Shown: positions 24,540 to 37,268, counted from the stretch's first letter. The stretch is 64,000 nt of DNA from Echinarachnius parma (GCA_037951105.1 JBAMJV010011084.1:1-64000); one strand, 5' to 3'. Made by a program: numbers and translations. The notes: generated by a model from the letters alone, not told the origin.

Positions 24540-27500
24540 AAAATGTGGATCATCATCCAGGTGAAGAGGCAACGTCAGGAAAGAACAAAAATATGTCAGC
24601 AGATCTAGGAGTGCCAGAACCCCAGACCCTTCAGGAGGGTGTCACAGGTACTGGTAGCTCTAGGATTCAATCAACAGTGGAAACCTTTCAGGAGAATGTA
24701 ACGTGTGGCTCAACGACGCACTCAAGAATTGCCGCAGATAATCTAAGTGACGCCCGTGTGGGAATAGGAAGTACTAAGAGTGGTAAAGATGGTGTCGGAC
24801 CCTTGAAATGTAGTGTGTGTTCAAAGACATTTATTGACAACAATGATCTACTGAGACACGCAAATGAACAATCTTGTATAAAATTGAATTCCAGTATTGA
24901 TTCAAATCAAAAGAAACTCAGTAAAACATGTACCAGTCCTAATGAAAATCCTTTGAGATGCCAGGTGTGTTCAAAGACATTGTCTAGTAAAGGTCATCTA
25001 TCAAGACACATGCGGTCACATACGGGTACAAATAATTGCAAGGTATGTTCAAAGGCTTTCTCAAATAAGAAGAATCTGGCATGTCACATGAGGACACATA
25101 CTGCTGAAAAACCTTTCTCTTGCAGGATATGTTCGAAGGCTTTCAGAGAGAAACGTTGGCTGGTATCTCACATGAGTATACATACTGGTGAAAAACCCTT
25201 CTCTTGCGGGATATGTTCGAGGGCTTTCAGAGAAAAAGGTTCTGTAAGAAAACATATGAGGTTACACAATGGAAAAAGACCTTTCACTTGTGAGGTATGT
25301 GCAAAGACTTTCACACAGAAAGGTCATTTATTGACACATAAAAGATCACATACTGGTGAAAGACCGTTCACTTGCAAGATATGTTCCAAGGCTTTTTCAA
25401 ATAAAGGTCATCTATCAGTACACATTAGGATACATTCTAGTGAAAGACCTTTCACTTGCAAGGTTTGTTCAAAAGCTTTCAAAGAGAAAGGTCCTCTTGT
25501 AAAACATGTGAAGTTACATACTGGTGAAAGACCTTTCACTTGTGAAGTATGTTCGAAGGCTTTCTCAAGGAAAAGTGATCTCATAAATCATATGAGGAGA
25601 CATAATGGTGAAAGACCTTTCACTTGTATGGTATGTCAAAAGGCTTTTAAATATAAAAGTAATTTAACACCACACATGAGGATACATACTGGTGAAAAGC
25701 CTTTCACTTGTGAGGTATGTTCAAAGGCTTTCTCCGAGAAAAATAATCTGAAAAATCATCTAAGGTCACATACTGGTGAAAAACCCTTCCCTTGCAATGC
25801 ATGTTCAAAGGCTTTCATGTATAGAAGTAATCTATTAAAACACACAAGGGTAAATACTGGTAAAAATCCTTACACTTGCAATGTATGTCCAAAGGTTTTC
25901 TCTCATAAATGCAGTCTAGGAGAACACAAAATGAGGACACATCCTGGTGAAAACCCTTTCACTTGCAAGGTTTGTTCAAAAGCTTTCAGAGAGGAAGGTC
26001 ATCTTTCAAAACATATGAAGTTACATACTGGTGAAAGACCTTTCAGTTGTGCTGTATGTTCCAAGTCTTTCTTATATAGAAGTAATTTAACAAGGCACAT
26101 GAGGATACATAGTGCTAAAGGACCTTTCACTTGCAAGGTTTGTTCAAAGGCTTTCTCTCAAAAAGGTGACCTGACAACACACGTGATGACACATACTGGC
26201 GAAAGACCTTTCACTTGTGAGGTATGTTCAAAGGCTTTCTCAGTGAAAAGTAATCTATCAAGACACATGAGGACACATACTGGTGAGAAACCTTTTACTT
26301 GTGAGATATGTTCAAAGGCTTTCCCAGATAAAGATGCTCTATCAATACACATGAGGACACATACCAGTGAAAAGCCTTTTACTTGTGATGTGTGTTCAAA
26401 GACTTTCAGAAGGGAAAGTAATCTATCAGAACACATGAGGATACATACGGGTGAAAAACCTTTAACTTGCAAGGTTTGTTCAAAGGCTTTCCCTCGTAAA
26501 AGTAAGCTGGAAAGACACATGGAGATACATGCTGGCGAAAAACCTTTCACTTGTGAAGTATGTTCAAAGTCTTTCTTATTTAGAAGTAATTTAACAAAGC
26601 ACATGAGGACACACACTGGCGAAAAACCTTTCACTTGTGATGTATGTTCAAAGTCTTTCTTATTAAGAAGTTATTTAACACAGCACATGAGGACACACAC
26701 TGGCGAAAAACCTTTCACTTGTGATGTATGTTCAAAGTCTTTCTTATTAAGAAGTTATTTAACACAGCACATGAGGATACATACTGGTGAAAAACCTTTC
26801 ACTTGTGATGTATGTTCAAAGTCTTTCTTATATAGAAGTTATTTAACAAAGCACATGAGGTTGCATAGTGCTGAAAGACCTTTCATTTGCAAGGTTTGTT
26901 CAAAGGCTTTCCCTCTTAAAAGTATGCTGGAAAGACACATGGGGACGCATACTGGTGAAAAACCTTTCACTTGTGAAGTATGTTCGAATGCTTTCTCACA
27001 TAAAGATACTCTTGCAGGACACATGAGGACACATACAGGTGAAAAAATGATTGCGTGCACGGTTTGTTCAAAGGCTTTCCATTGTAAAAGTAAGCTGGAA
27101 AGACACATGGAGATACATGCTGGCGAAAAACCTTTCACTTGTGAAGTATGTTCAAAGTCTTTCTTATTTAGAAGTAATTTAACAAAGCACATGAGGACAC
27201 ACACTGGCGAAAAACCTTTCACTTGTGATGTATGTTCAAAGACTTTCTTATTAAGAAAATATTTAACACAGCACATGAGGATACATACTGGTGCAAACCC
27301 TTTCACTTGTGATGTATGTTCAAAGTCTTTCTTATATAGAAGTTATTTAACAAAGCACATGAGGATGCATAGTGCTGAAAGACCTTTCATTTGCAAGGTT
27401 TGTTCAAAGGCTTTCCCTCTTAAAAGTATGCTGGAAAGACACATGGGGACGCATACTGGTGAAAAACCTTTCACTTGTGAAGTATGTTCAAATGCTTTCT

Positions 27501-27646
27501 CACGTAAAGATACTCTTGCAGGACACATGAGGACACATACAGGTGAAAAAATGATTGCTTGCACGGTTTGTTCAAAGGCTTTCCATTGTAAAAGTAAGCT
27601 GGCAAGACATATGAAAACACATCTTGGCAAAAGACTTTACGTGTGA
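24540..27646 (+). CDS. C2H2 zinc-finger exon 2 (33 fingers)
   Basis: The acceptor TTCCATTGCAG|AA gives the same split GAA codon as exon 1; the GTG at 24545 is not a start. The N-terminal 90 residues match exon 1 closely. Then come 33 finger units. Unit 1 is C2HC, unit 12 ends in Asn, and the rest are canonical with TGEKPF-type linkers. Units 1-13 are orthologous in order to exon 1, but differ mostly at DNA-contact positions. Units 20-26 and 27-33 are an internal block duplication (offset 588 bp for the first part, 504 bp for the second, because one unit was gained). The frame ends at 27646 only because of a 2 bp loss at about 27632, relative to the equivalent site near 14585. The product, if spliced to upstream exons, would be a long DNA-binding protein. 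Confidence 0.8.
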
Positions 27647-28590
27647 ATTCTGTTCAAAAGCTTTCTCGGATAAAGGAAATCTTTCGAAACACATTTTGAC
27701 ACATACTGGTGAGAGACCTTTTACTTGTGATGTATGTTCAAAGACTTTCTTATTAAGAAGGTATTTAACAAAGCACATGAGGATACATACTGGCATAAAA
27801 CCTTTTACGTGTGATGTATGTTCAAAGTCTTTCTTATTAAGAAATTATTTAACAAAGCACATGAGGATACATAGTGGTGAAAGACTTTTTGACTTGTGAA
27901 CTATGTTCAAAGGCTTTCTCGAAGAAAGGTAATCTGGCATGTCACATGGGAACACATACAGGCGAAAACCTTTCACTTGTGATGGATGTTCAAAGTCTTT
28001 CTTATTTAGAAATGATTTAACAAAGCTCATGAGGATACATTTTGCTGAAAGACCTTTCATTTGCAAGGTTTGTTCAAAAGCTTTCTCTCGAAAAGGCCTT
28101 CTATCAGCACACATGAGGACACATACTGGTGAAAAACCTTTCACTTGTGAAGTATGTTCAAATGCTTTCTCACTATGCTATTATGAATGACACATGCAGT
28201 GATCACAATGCAGTGGCACCGGATTCAAGCCTACTCAAAAAATTGAGCAAAGTGAGGGTGCTACGTAAGGGTCTCATGATTGTGTGCAGTAAATTTCATT
28301 ATTTCCTCAGAGTTAATGACATTAGAAAAATCTCTTAGAAATCAACCAAAGAGAGTCAAATCCTGAAAATATTCAAGCACATCCCTAGATTTATTTCCAA
28401 TATACTGTATTTTGTTTATACTCGCCCGGAATTCTCCTTTAAAAGCATTTCAGAAAAGTGATCTGACAATAGATGCATACAGACTAATGCTTGTGAAAGA
28501 TTTTTGTTTGCAAGATATGTTTGAAGGCTTGCATGTGACAGGATATACATGTACCTGAGTACATGTGCTGGTAAAAGACCTTTCGTTGGC
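27634..28590 (+). pseudogene. Out-of-frame and decayed fingers after exon 2
   Basis: Four fingers continue in the shifted frame to about 27890, where another indel occurs. About four more fingers follow to 28190, then scattered scraps (28440-28590) with lost cysteines. This is the former 3' end of the array. Confidence 0.75.
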
Positions 28591-28596
28591 AAGGTA

Positions 28597-28764
28597 CTTT
28601 GGAACCATATTATAAAGAGCGATTATGTAACAATGTAATATTTATTGGTTCCAGTTCTCTATATGTGTTTAATTTTTGCCCAATTTAAAAGAGGTGTTTG
28701 ACATAAAGATGTACCAAGGTCATGTTCATGGTCCGAAAAACCTCGCTATTAAGAGGTTCCACTG
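28597..28764. mobile_element. Pogo/Tigger-like MITE fragment
   Basis: Termini resembling CAGTGGAACCTCTT (left TTTGGAACC..ATTATAAAGAG, right TAAGAGGTTCCACTG) are flanked by TA. Related termini are at 36500 and 39016-39198. Confidence 0.55.
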
Positions 28765-28899
28765 TACATGTATGATCAATTTGCAATTTTACAGATTGCT
28801 GAGCGGCGCGTCATGTCTTGCACATCTTGTATTCTTATCATTCCCAAAATATTGTTTGCGTGATTTGTATACATGAAACATAATATTCTCTAAAACCAA

Positions 28900-29390
28900 A
28901 TAAACCTTGTTTATTTGGGGATATATTATTTAAACGTAACCGCGAGTCTTGGTTCATCCTGAAATCTAAGTTAAAGGTTTTTGCTTTGATTATAATCCAT
29001 GTGAGAGTAGACTTTTGTCAGGACATCTTAATAAGAATGACTTCAGTCCAAGTGTTAGTGTTCTCGTGAACTTTTGATTTTAAAGATGATTTTTTTTTTT
29101 TTTTTTTTTTTTTCCCCCTCATCGCCTGGTTTATGTCTAGTACGTCACAAATCCAATTTGGGATATGGCGCCCGTACGATGCCTGTACAGCGCCACTTTT
29201 GGGTGAAATCTTGCTGGAATCTTGCTGCGTCCGCAAGGGTGCGGTGGCTATCGTGCAGTCGATGTTGCATTTTTCCTCGCTGTACGATGTCATGAAATTG
29301 TTTAACGTGGAGTTAACTCCTAACGTGCCAAGCTCGCATATTTGCGAGTTACAATGCACACAAATGCCATAGAGCATTCAAATAAAACAA
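28900..29390 (-). other. Possible retroposed sequence with oligo(A)
   Basis: A run of about 24 T at 29090-29113 adjoins unusually GC-rich, non-repetitive sequence to about 29340. On the minus strand this is a stretch of up to about 90 open codons ending in an A-tail, the layout of a retroposed transcript. The distal end (29320-29380) shares GCGAGTTACAATGCACACAA-like sequence with 54150-54185. I recognise no protein. Confidence 0.3.
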
Positions 29391-29807
29391 AATTGTACCT
29401 TTTATTTATAAGAATATTATTGTTGACTAAAAAATATTATTGTTGAATGGTGGTACCCTGTAAATATGTTAGTTGAACAGATACCTAAAAGGCAACCTAA
29501 GTCTCGGAACAGCTGCAACAAGGATTCTATGTTATGTAAAGTGATCAGTTCGTATGTATATTTCCACTAGTGTCATGAGTGATATTTGAGATTTCAATTA
29601 TGCATATATATGAATAAATATTAATTAATTTGAATAAAACAGAACATTTTTAGCCTGACGGGCTAGTGAAGAGTAAATATCGATGTAAGATTTCATCACA
29701 TATTAACCACTGATTTTGACTGCAATACAAAATCGATCCTGGTACGCATTTTATTTGACCATATAAAATATCCCCATATTATCTACACATTCAATAAACT
29801 TGAGAAA
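29391..29807 (+). repeat. Intron segment duplicated at 32315-32720
   Basis: About 400 bp upstream of finger exon 3 matches the sequence upstream of finger exon 4 (e.g. GGTGGTACCCTGTAAATAT in both). Exons 3 and 4 therefore arose by tandem duplication of an exon-plus-intron unit of about 2.6 kb. Confidence 0.85.
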
Positions 29808-29817
29808 TAAAGTAAAC

Positions 29818-30139
29818 CTAGAAAGGAAAAGGTTATCCATCGCGATTGGTAGACGTTGAATTGAGATGATCGGCTGTCTCACGATGACGTGGCAAATGTA
29901 GTAGCGACGTTTCGACTGCTATACTGCTAGTCTTCGTCAGGCACTGAAGACGTGGTGCTGCGGGGTCTCATTATAAGTACCTACGCCCGGACCGCGTGCA
30001 CGCCAACGAGTCCGCCGTGAATGCACGCTGCATCCACCAATCACGGCGGACTTGCGGCGTGCACACGGTCCGGGCGTAGGTACTTAATGATACCCTGCAG
30101 CAACGTCATCGTGAGACAGCCGATCATCTCTATTCAGCG
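29818..30139. mobile_element. Fold-back element with 10 bp direct-repeat flanks
   Basis: TAAAGTAAAC occurs at 29808-29817 and 30140-30149; the paralogous intron before exon 4 has one copy and no insert. Arms at about 29854-29891 and 30102-30138 (GAGATGATCGGCTGTCTCAC) are inverted, with a second, GC-rich inverted pair inside (TACCTACGCCCGGACCG). A 9-10 bp duplication is typical of MULE-like elements. A GAAACGTCG plus CTGACGA motif on the minus strand is treated in the findings. Confidence 0.85.
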
Positions 30140-30197
30140 TAAAGTAAACATGATGGCTGATTTGCTTGATAAAGTCAATTTCTCTATTCTATCACAG

Positions 30198-31918
30198 AAT
30201 TTGCTGACCATTCCGCAGGTACAAGTACAACCCCTGATGGAAAGAGAAACGCCTCCGTGAAACAACGCGCAGGTCCAGACATTACTTCCGGAAATAACAA
30301 ACAGACATCAATAAATCTAGAACACAAGACCCTGGAGAAGGATGTTACATGTGGCTCAACTATTCACTTGAGAATGGGACTTGATAACCTTAGTCAAGCT
30401 AATGTGGATTTGACGAGTAATGAATGTGGATTAACTGTTCACTCAAGAATGGGAGCTGAAAACCTTAGAGAGGCTAATGTGGATATGACGAGTAATGAAT
30501 GTGGCTCAACTATTCACTCAAGAATGGGAGCTGACAAAGAATGTACGAGAACCTACAAATGCAGAGTGTGTTCATTGACATTCCTTGCCAACAGTGATTT
30601 ATTGAGACACGAAAAAGAAAAATCTTGTGTAAAAACGAAGTGCAGTACCAGATCTGAGGTTGTAATGAAAGAAGATAATTTGGAAACTCACATTAACACA
30701 TGTGACAGTCCTGATGTGAAACCTTTCAATGGCCAGGCATGTTCAAAGACATTGTTTAGTAAAGATCATCTATCAAAACACATGAGGACACATACCGGTG
30801 TAAGACCATTCCCTTGCAATGTATGTTCGAAGGCTTTCTTGGTTCAAGGTGATCTCACAAAACACATGAGGACACATACCGGTGTAAGACCGTTCCCTTG
30901 CAAGGTATGTTCGAAGGCTTTCTTGGTTCCAGGTGATCTCACAAAACACATGAGGACACATGCTGGTATCCAAACTATCACTTGCAAGGTATGTTCAAAG
31001 GCTTTCTCACTGAAAAGTAATCTATCAAGACACATGAGGACACATACTGGTGAAAGACCATTCACTTGTGACGTATGTTCAAAGGCATTCTCAGTGAACT
31101 ATGCTCTAGTAGCACACATGAGGACACATACTGGTGAAAAACCTTTCACTTGTGAGGAGTGTTCAAAGAGTTTCTGTCAGAAAGGTGATTTAACAAAACA
31201 CATGAGAATTCATACTGGTGAAAATCCTTTCATTTGTCAAGTATGTACAATGGCTTTCTCAGAGAAAAGACTTCTATTAGCACACTTAAGGTCACATACT
31301 GGTGAAAAACCTTTCACTTGTGAAGTATGCTTGAAGGCTTTCTCACATAAACATGGTCTTTCAAGCCACATGAGGACGCATACTGGTGAAAAACCTTTCA
31401 TTTGTGATGTGTGTTCAAAGGCCTTTATATGTAAAGCTCGTCTGTCAAGACACATGAGGACACATACTGGTGAAAAACCTTTCACTTGTGAAGTATGTTC
31501 ACATGTTTTTGCAAGGAAATGTGCTCTTGTAATACACATGAGGACACATACTGGTGAAAGACTTTACATTTGTGATATATGTTCAAGGGCTTTTGCAAAG
31601 AAATGTGCTCTAGTAGTACACATGAGGACACATACAGGTAAAAGACCTTTCATTTGTGAGGTATGTTCTAAGGACTTCTTAGATAAAGGTAATCTATCCA
31701 AACACATGATGTCACATACTGGCGAAAAACCTTTCACTTGCGATGTATGTTCAAAGACTTATAGATCGAAAGGTAATCTATCACAACACATGAGGATTCA
31801 TACTGGTGAAAAACCTTTCACTTGTGATCTATGTTCTAAGTCTTTCTCGTTAAGAAGTAATTTAGCAAATCACATGAGGATACATATTGGTGAAAGACCT
31901 TTCGCTTGTGATGTATGA
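30198..31918 (+). CDS. C2H2 zinc-finger exon 3
   Basis: The acceptor TCTATCACAG|AA again gives a split GAA codon. About 110 residues follow, with two and a half copies of a 25-residue repeat (C-G-S-T-I-H-S-R-M-G...). Then come a C2HC unit, a unit that has lost its first Cys (FNGQACSK), and 13 canonical C2H2 fingers with TGE/VKPF linkers. The frame ends where a finger TGT codon has become TGA (31916-31918), so the last finger starts but is not completed. The product would be a nuclear DNA-binding array. The N-terminus differs clearly from exons 1 and 2 and forms a subfamily with exon 4. Confidence 0.8.
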
Positions 31919-32190
31919 TCAAAGGCTTTCTCAGATAAAAATTATCTAAGGAAATCTAACAAAGCAAAAACATTTCACTTGTGACAAATGTTCAAAGGCT
32001 CTCTCAGATAAAAGTTATCTATCAAGACACGCAAGGACACATGCTGGTGAAAAACCTTTCACCTGCAAGGTATGTCCAAAGGCTTTCTCACAGGAAATTG
32101 ATCTAGCATTACACATTACAACACATACTGGTAAAAAAACTTTTACATGTGAAGTATGTTCAAAGATATGCTTGTAGAAAAGTTATTTAT
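31919..32190 (+). pseudogene. Finger remnants after exon 3
   Basis: Three recognisable finger units follow the new TGA but contain indels and lost ligands (e.g. a TAG after CTTG at about 32175). They mark the former end of the array. Confidence 0.75.
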
Positions 32191-32194
32191 TAAG

Positions 32195-32780
32195 ACACAT
32201 TGCAGACCCATGAACATAATTATGTTGTAATTCTGTGATGCTCTTTTCCAAGAACACATTTTTCCGGAAACATATTTTTCTGAACTTTTTAGTGGAAAGG
32301 ACTACTAAAAATTGTACCTTTTTATTTATAAGAATATTATTGGTGACTAAAAAGTATTATTGTTGGATGGTGGTACCCTGTAAATATTTTAGTTGAACAG
32401 ATACATAAAAGGCAACCTAAGTCTGAACAGCTGCAACAAGGATTTTATGTTTTGTAAAGTGATCATGCAGTTCGTATATTTATTTCCAATGGTGTCATAG
32501 GTGATATTTGAGACTTCAATCATGCATTCATATGAATAAATGTGAATTAATTTGAATAAAACAGAATTTTGTTAAGCTTGATTGGCTAGTGAAGAGTAAA
32601 TATCGATGTAAGATTTCATCTCGTATTAACCACTGACTTTGACTAAAAAAAAAAAATCGGTCCTGGAACGTATTTTATTTAATCATATAAAATATCCCCA
32701 CATTATCTACACATTCAATAAAGTAAACCTGATGGCTAAAATATTTGCTTGATGAAGTCAATTTCTCTATTCTATCACAG
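32195..32780 (+). other. Spacer and intron before finger exon 4
   Basis: No gene is seen. From 32315 it matches 29391-29807. It ends TCTCTATTCTATCACAG, identical to the acceptor of exon 3. It is too short to hold separate repeat and CX2C exons. Confidence 0.7.
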
Positions 32781-34300
32781 AATATGCTGACAATTTGGCG
32801 GCAGGTACAAGTACCACCCCTGATGGAAAGAGAAACGCCTCTGTGAAACAACGCGCAGGTCCAGACATTACTTCCGGAAAGAACAAACAGACATCAACAA
32901 ATCTAGAACACAAGACCCTGGAGAAGGATGTCACATGTGGCTCAACTATTCACTCAAGAATGGGAGATGATAACCTTAGTCAAGCTAATGTGGATATGAC
33001 GAGTAATGAATGTGGCTCAACTATTCACTTGAGAATGGGAGCTGAAAACCTTAGTCAAGCAAATGTGGATATGACGAGTAATGAATGTGGCTCAACTATT
33101 CACTCGAGAATGGGAGCTGAAAACCTTAGTCAAGCTAATGTGGATATGACGAGTACTGAATGTGGCTCAACTGTTCACTCAAGAATGGGAGCTGACAAAG
33201 AATGTACGAGAACCTACAAATGCAGAGTGTGTTCATTGACATTCCTTGCCAACAGTGATCTATTGAGGCATGAAAAAGAAAAATCTTGTGTAAAAACAAA
33301 GTGCAGTACCGGATCTGAGGTTGTAATGAAAGGAGATAATTTGGAAGCTCACATTAACACATGTGACAGTCCCGATGTGAAACCTTTCAATGGCCAGGCA
33401 TGTTCAAAGACATTGTCTAGTAAAGATCATCTATCAAAACACATGAGGACACATACCGGTGTAAGACCATTCCCTTGCAATGTATGTTCGAAGGCTTTCT
33501 TGGTTCAAGGTGATCTCACAAAACACATGAGGACACATGCTGGTATACAGAATTTCACTTGCAAGGTATGTTCAAAGTCTTTCTTAGAAAAAGGTAATTT
33601 ATCAAGACACATGAGGACACATACTGGTGAAAAACCCTTCACTTGTGAAGTATGTTCAAATGCTTTCTCACGTAAAGATACTCTCGCAGGACACATGAGG
33701 ACACATACGGGTGAAAAACTTATTGCTTGCAAGGTTTGTTCAAAGGCTTTCTCACAGAAAAGTCATCTATCAAGACACATGAGATCACACACTGGAGAAA
33801 AACCTTTTATTTGTGAAGTTTGTTCAAAGGCATTCTCACAGAAAGTTGATCTAAGCAAACACACAAGGACACATACTGGTGAAAAACCTTTCACTTGCAC
33901 TGTATGTTCAAAGGCTTTCTCACATAAAGGTTATCATGTAGTACACATGAGGACACATACTGGTGAAAAACCTTTCACTTGTGAAGTCTGTTCAAAGGCT
34001 TTCTCAGATAAAAGTGATTTCAGAAAACATGTGAGGAGACATACTGGTGAAAAGCCTTTCACTTGCCAGGTATGTTCAACGGCCTTTCTTAATAGAGGGG
34101 ATCTTACAAGACACGTGAGGTCACATACTGGAGAAAAACCTTTCCTTTGCAAGGTTTGTTCTAAGGCTTTCTCACGTAAATATATTCTGGCAGAACACAT
34201 GAGGACACATATTGCCAAAAAACATTTCCCTTGCAAGGTATGTTCAAAGGCTTTCCCTCAGGAATGTGATCTTAGAACACACATAAAGACGCATTGTTGA
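32781..34300 (+). CDS. C2H2 zinc-finger exon 4
   Basis: This exon starts with AA completing GAA after CAG; the TTG at 32795 is not a start. Four copies of the 25-residue C-G-S-T-I/V-H-S-R-M-G repeat (75 bp period) precede a C2HC unit, a unit lacking its first Cys (FNGQACSK), and ten canonical fingers. The first of those is nearly identical to one in exon 3, and SRKDTLAGH/IACKVC units are also found in exon 2, evidence of exchange between arrays. It ends HIKTHC then TGA, where a linker has been altered. The product would bind DNA. Confidence 0.8.
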
Positions 34301-35640
34301 ACAACCTGTCACATGCAAGGTATATTTCAAAGGCTTTCTCACAGTAAGGTGATCTACCAACACAACATGTGTTGTCACATACTGGTGAAAGTCCTTTCTC
34401 TTGCAAGGTATGTTCTAACAAGGAGGTATATATAGAACCTCCTTGGTTCTAAGGCTGTCTTAGAAATGTGATGTAACAAAACACAGGACACATTCTTCAA
34501 CAACCTGTCACTTGCAAGGTATGTTTCAAAAGCTTTCTCACAGAAAGGTGATCTATCAAAGTACATGTGGTCACATACTGTGAAAGATCTTTCACCTGTA
34601 AGCACGTTCAAAGGTTTTCTTAGATTAAAGGTGCACCTGTAAAGTGTCAGATTTTGCCCAAAATTATATTTGAGACTTCAATCCTGTACCAAAATCAAGG
34701 CAAGATATGTCCTAATGATGTGTGAAAGTTTCATTGAAAAAGAACACTGCTTTCCTGGTTAAAAAAGCAAAAATATGCGTCAGCTTTTACAACGTACTAC
34801 TGTATGACGTTTATGATCGTTCATTAATGCTCTTGAGCTGAATGATAGATATCAACAACAACAAAAATTGAACCCTATTTTATTCTTCTCTTACCATATT
34901 AAGCTAAACAACACGGTAGAAGAGAAACGAGGAAGCTCCAAGTAATTTTCGTGGAGTTAGACACTTTACAGGTATCCCTTTAAAGAAATCTAACAAGAAA
35001 CATGAGGACACATTCTCGTAAAAAAAAATTTCACTTGTGATGTGTTCATGGTTATAGTCTTTCTCTCATGATGGTGATCTAACAAAACACAAGAATGCAT
35101 ACTGGTAAAAAAAGCCCAACTCTAAGTGTTAAATGTCTCTCTTCTAAAGGCAATGCAACATAACACCTAGGTTATGTCCAAATGCTTTCACACAGAAAGG
35201 AAAATTTAGCATCACACACGAGGACACATACTGGTGAAAAAAACGTTCATTTGTCAAGTATGTTTGAGGCGTTCTCAGAGGAAAGAATTTTATCAAAACC
35301 CTTGCGGTCACATACTGGTAAAAGAAAAACCCTTTCATTTGTGATGTGTGATCAAAGGCTTTCAGTCGGAAAGCAGATTTAACAGAACACATGAGAATAC
35401 ATACTTGTGAAAACTTTTCATTTGCAAGGTATGTCCAAAGGCTTTAATTCTCACAGAAAGCTCATCTACCAAGACACATAAGGTCACATACTGGTGAAAA
35501 CCCTGTCATTTGCGATGTATGTTCAAAAGCTTTCTCAAACAAAATTAATCTAACAGGTCTTATGTGGTCAAATTCTGGTGTAAAACAAATGTGTAGTGTG
35601 TTCAAAGACTTTCAGAAATGTAATCTACATAGTAAAACAA
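34301..35640 (+). pseudogene. Decayed finger array after exon 4
   Basis: At least ten finger remnants with frameshifts and lost Cys/His follow exon 4, recognisable by TGTTCAAAGGCTTTC and CACATACTGGTGAAA blocks up to about 35640. They are interrupted by a TTAA-type MITE at 34625-34983. No frame above about 80 codons survives. Confidence 0.75.
34625..34983. mobile_element. TTAA-bounded MITE in the finger pseudogene
   Basis: Ends TTAAAGGTGCACCTGTAAAG and, inverted, TTAAAGGGATACCTGTAAAG flank 359 bp of non-coding DNA. TTAA is at both borders, and zinc-finger sequence resumes on either side. Confidence 0.85.
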
Positions 35641-37268
35641 TGGTACAGTCAGGGACAAACTTATTAAACCATGATATATGAAAAATCTTAAGGTTATTTG
35701 GTACCATATGAAGGAAAAGAGTTCTTCTTTCAGATATGCTATTTTTGTTTTACCTTTTTTTTCCGCCAGTAGATCTTGAATTATGTCTGATTATATATGA
35801 ATATATAAAAGCCCATTTGTGCCTATTTTTGTATTTGCACTGAAAATGGCAATTAATGGACATTCACAGCACACATTTGGTCTTCTCACTAAGAATTATG
35901 ATATGATAATGATTAGATAATGACGTAGAGTACGATAAGATTTGTCACTGCTGATGTTGAAAGGGGTAATGATGGTAAGATGTAATACATGTAAGATATG
36001 GTTTCCTGAGCCGAAATTCTGAAATCTCCATTTAATTATCATATTTTAAAGAACAGTACATTTAAAAGATATTGCCTAATAAGATTTATCTGTGGAAATT
36101 TATTGATTATTAGACCCCCGAATAATGAATGATCATTATGACCATTTATTCTGATTTATGCACCTTTTATTTTGCCTGTGGCTGCTTTGTACGGTGCTGA
36201 ACCAGCTCTATAAATGCAACCTGTTGTCCTGGCTGGGGTACTAATGGGTGATGACTCGCTTAGCTTTATGTTACAATCTTATTTTGCAGCCGAACACCAT
36301 GCACAGGAAAGTCTACTACTATGCACATTAATAATTACATGTACTATGTTGACATTTTTGTCAGATGGACTGGTTGGTTGTTAAAGGGATTGTATCCTCG
36401 CTGCATTTATAAAGTTTTAATGGTAATACTGAATGATCAGTTATATGCATACTTGTGTTTTTAATTCAATGTTGTTATGATATTGGTGCTTTTCAAATAC
36501 AGTGGAACCTCTTTATTTTGTGAGGTTCTTGGAACCATGAAAATTACCTTGTTATATCATATCAAGTATCTCTTTATGTCGGGGTAAAAACAACTAAAAG
36601 TTTCTGTAAAGTTTTGGCAGTAATACTGAATGAACGATATAATTACATGTTTAATTTTGTTTAAATAAATAAATCTGTTTCAAATTTACGCCAGTGTCTT
36701 GATTGTGTGCTCGTGTCCTTCAAGGACGAGAACTATTTCAAGGCAAAATTTTGTTTTAACTTTTAATGACGTAAAAATAGGTGGAAAATATTTAGTAATT
36801 ACAATTCAAGACAAATATGAAGTGACTTTGCTTTTAAAATATCACAATAAAAAAAAAAAATTATGCTCCTTCTCCTTGTAGACTTCATAATAGTGGAACC
36901 AAAATGTATCAATATTTGTTCTCATATAAATTGTGTGTGTACCATGAATTTCTCATTACAAATACAAATCGATATAATAACATTCATGAAAGCCATTTTG
37001 ATATCAGACATAGATCTTTATTTGTTTTCATTATATATAACACTATTTGAGCACCTCTGTTGCAAACCATATGATATATATGTATATATGCATTTGGAAC
37101 AATAACAAAGGTTTGCTAATTTTACTGTTAGATTAACATTCATAACATTTAATGTATCACTATTTTTCAACAACTATGTCACATTTTCATTGTGTAAACT
37201 GGTAATATATTCTTTCCAACATTCACCTAAATTTCTCACTATTAATATCTCATATTTCAATGAAAACT

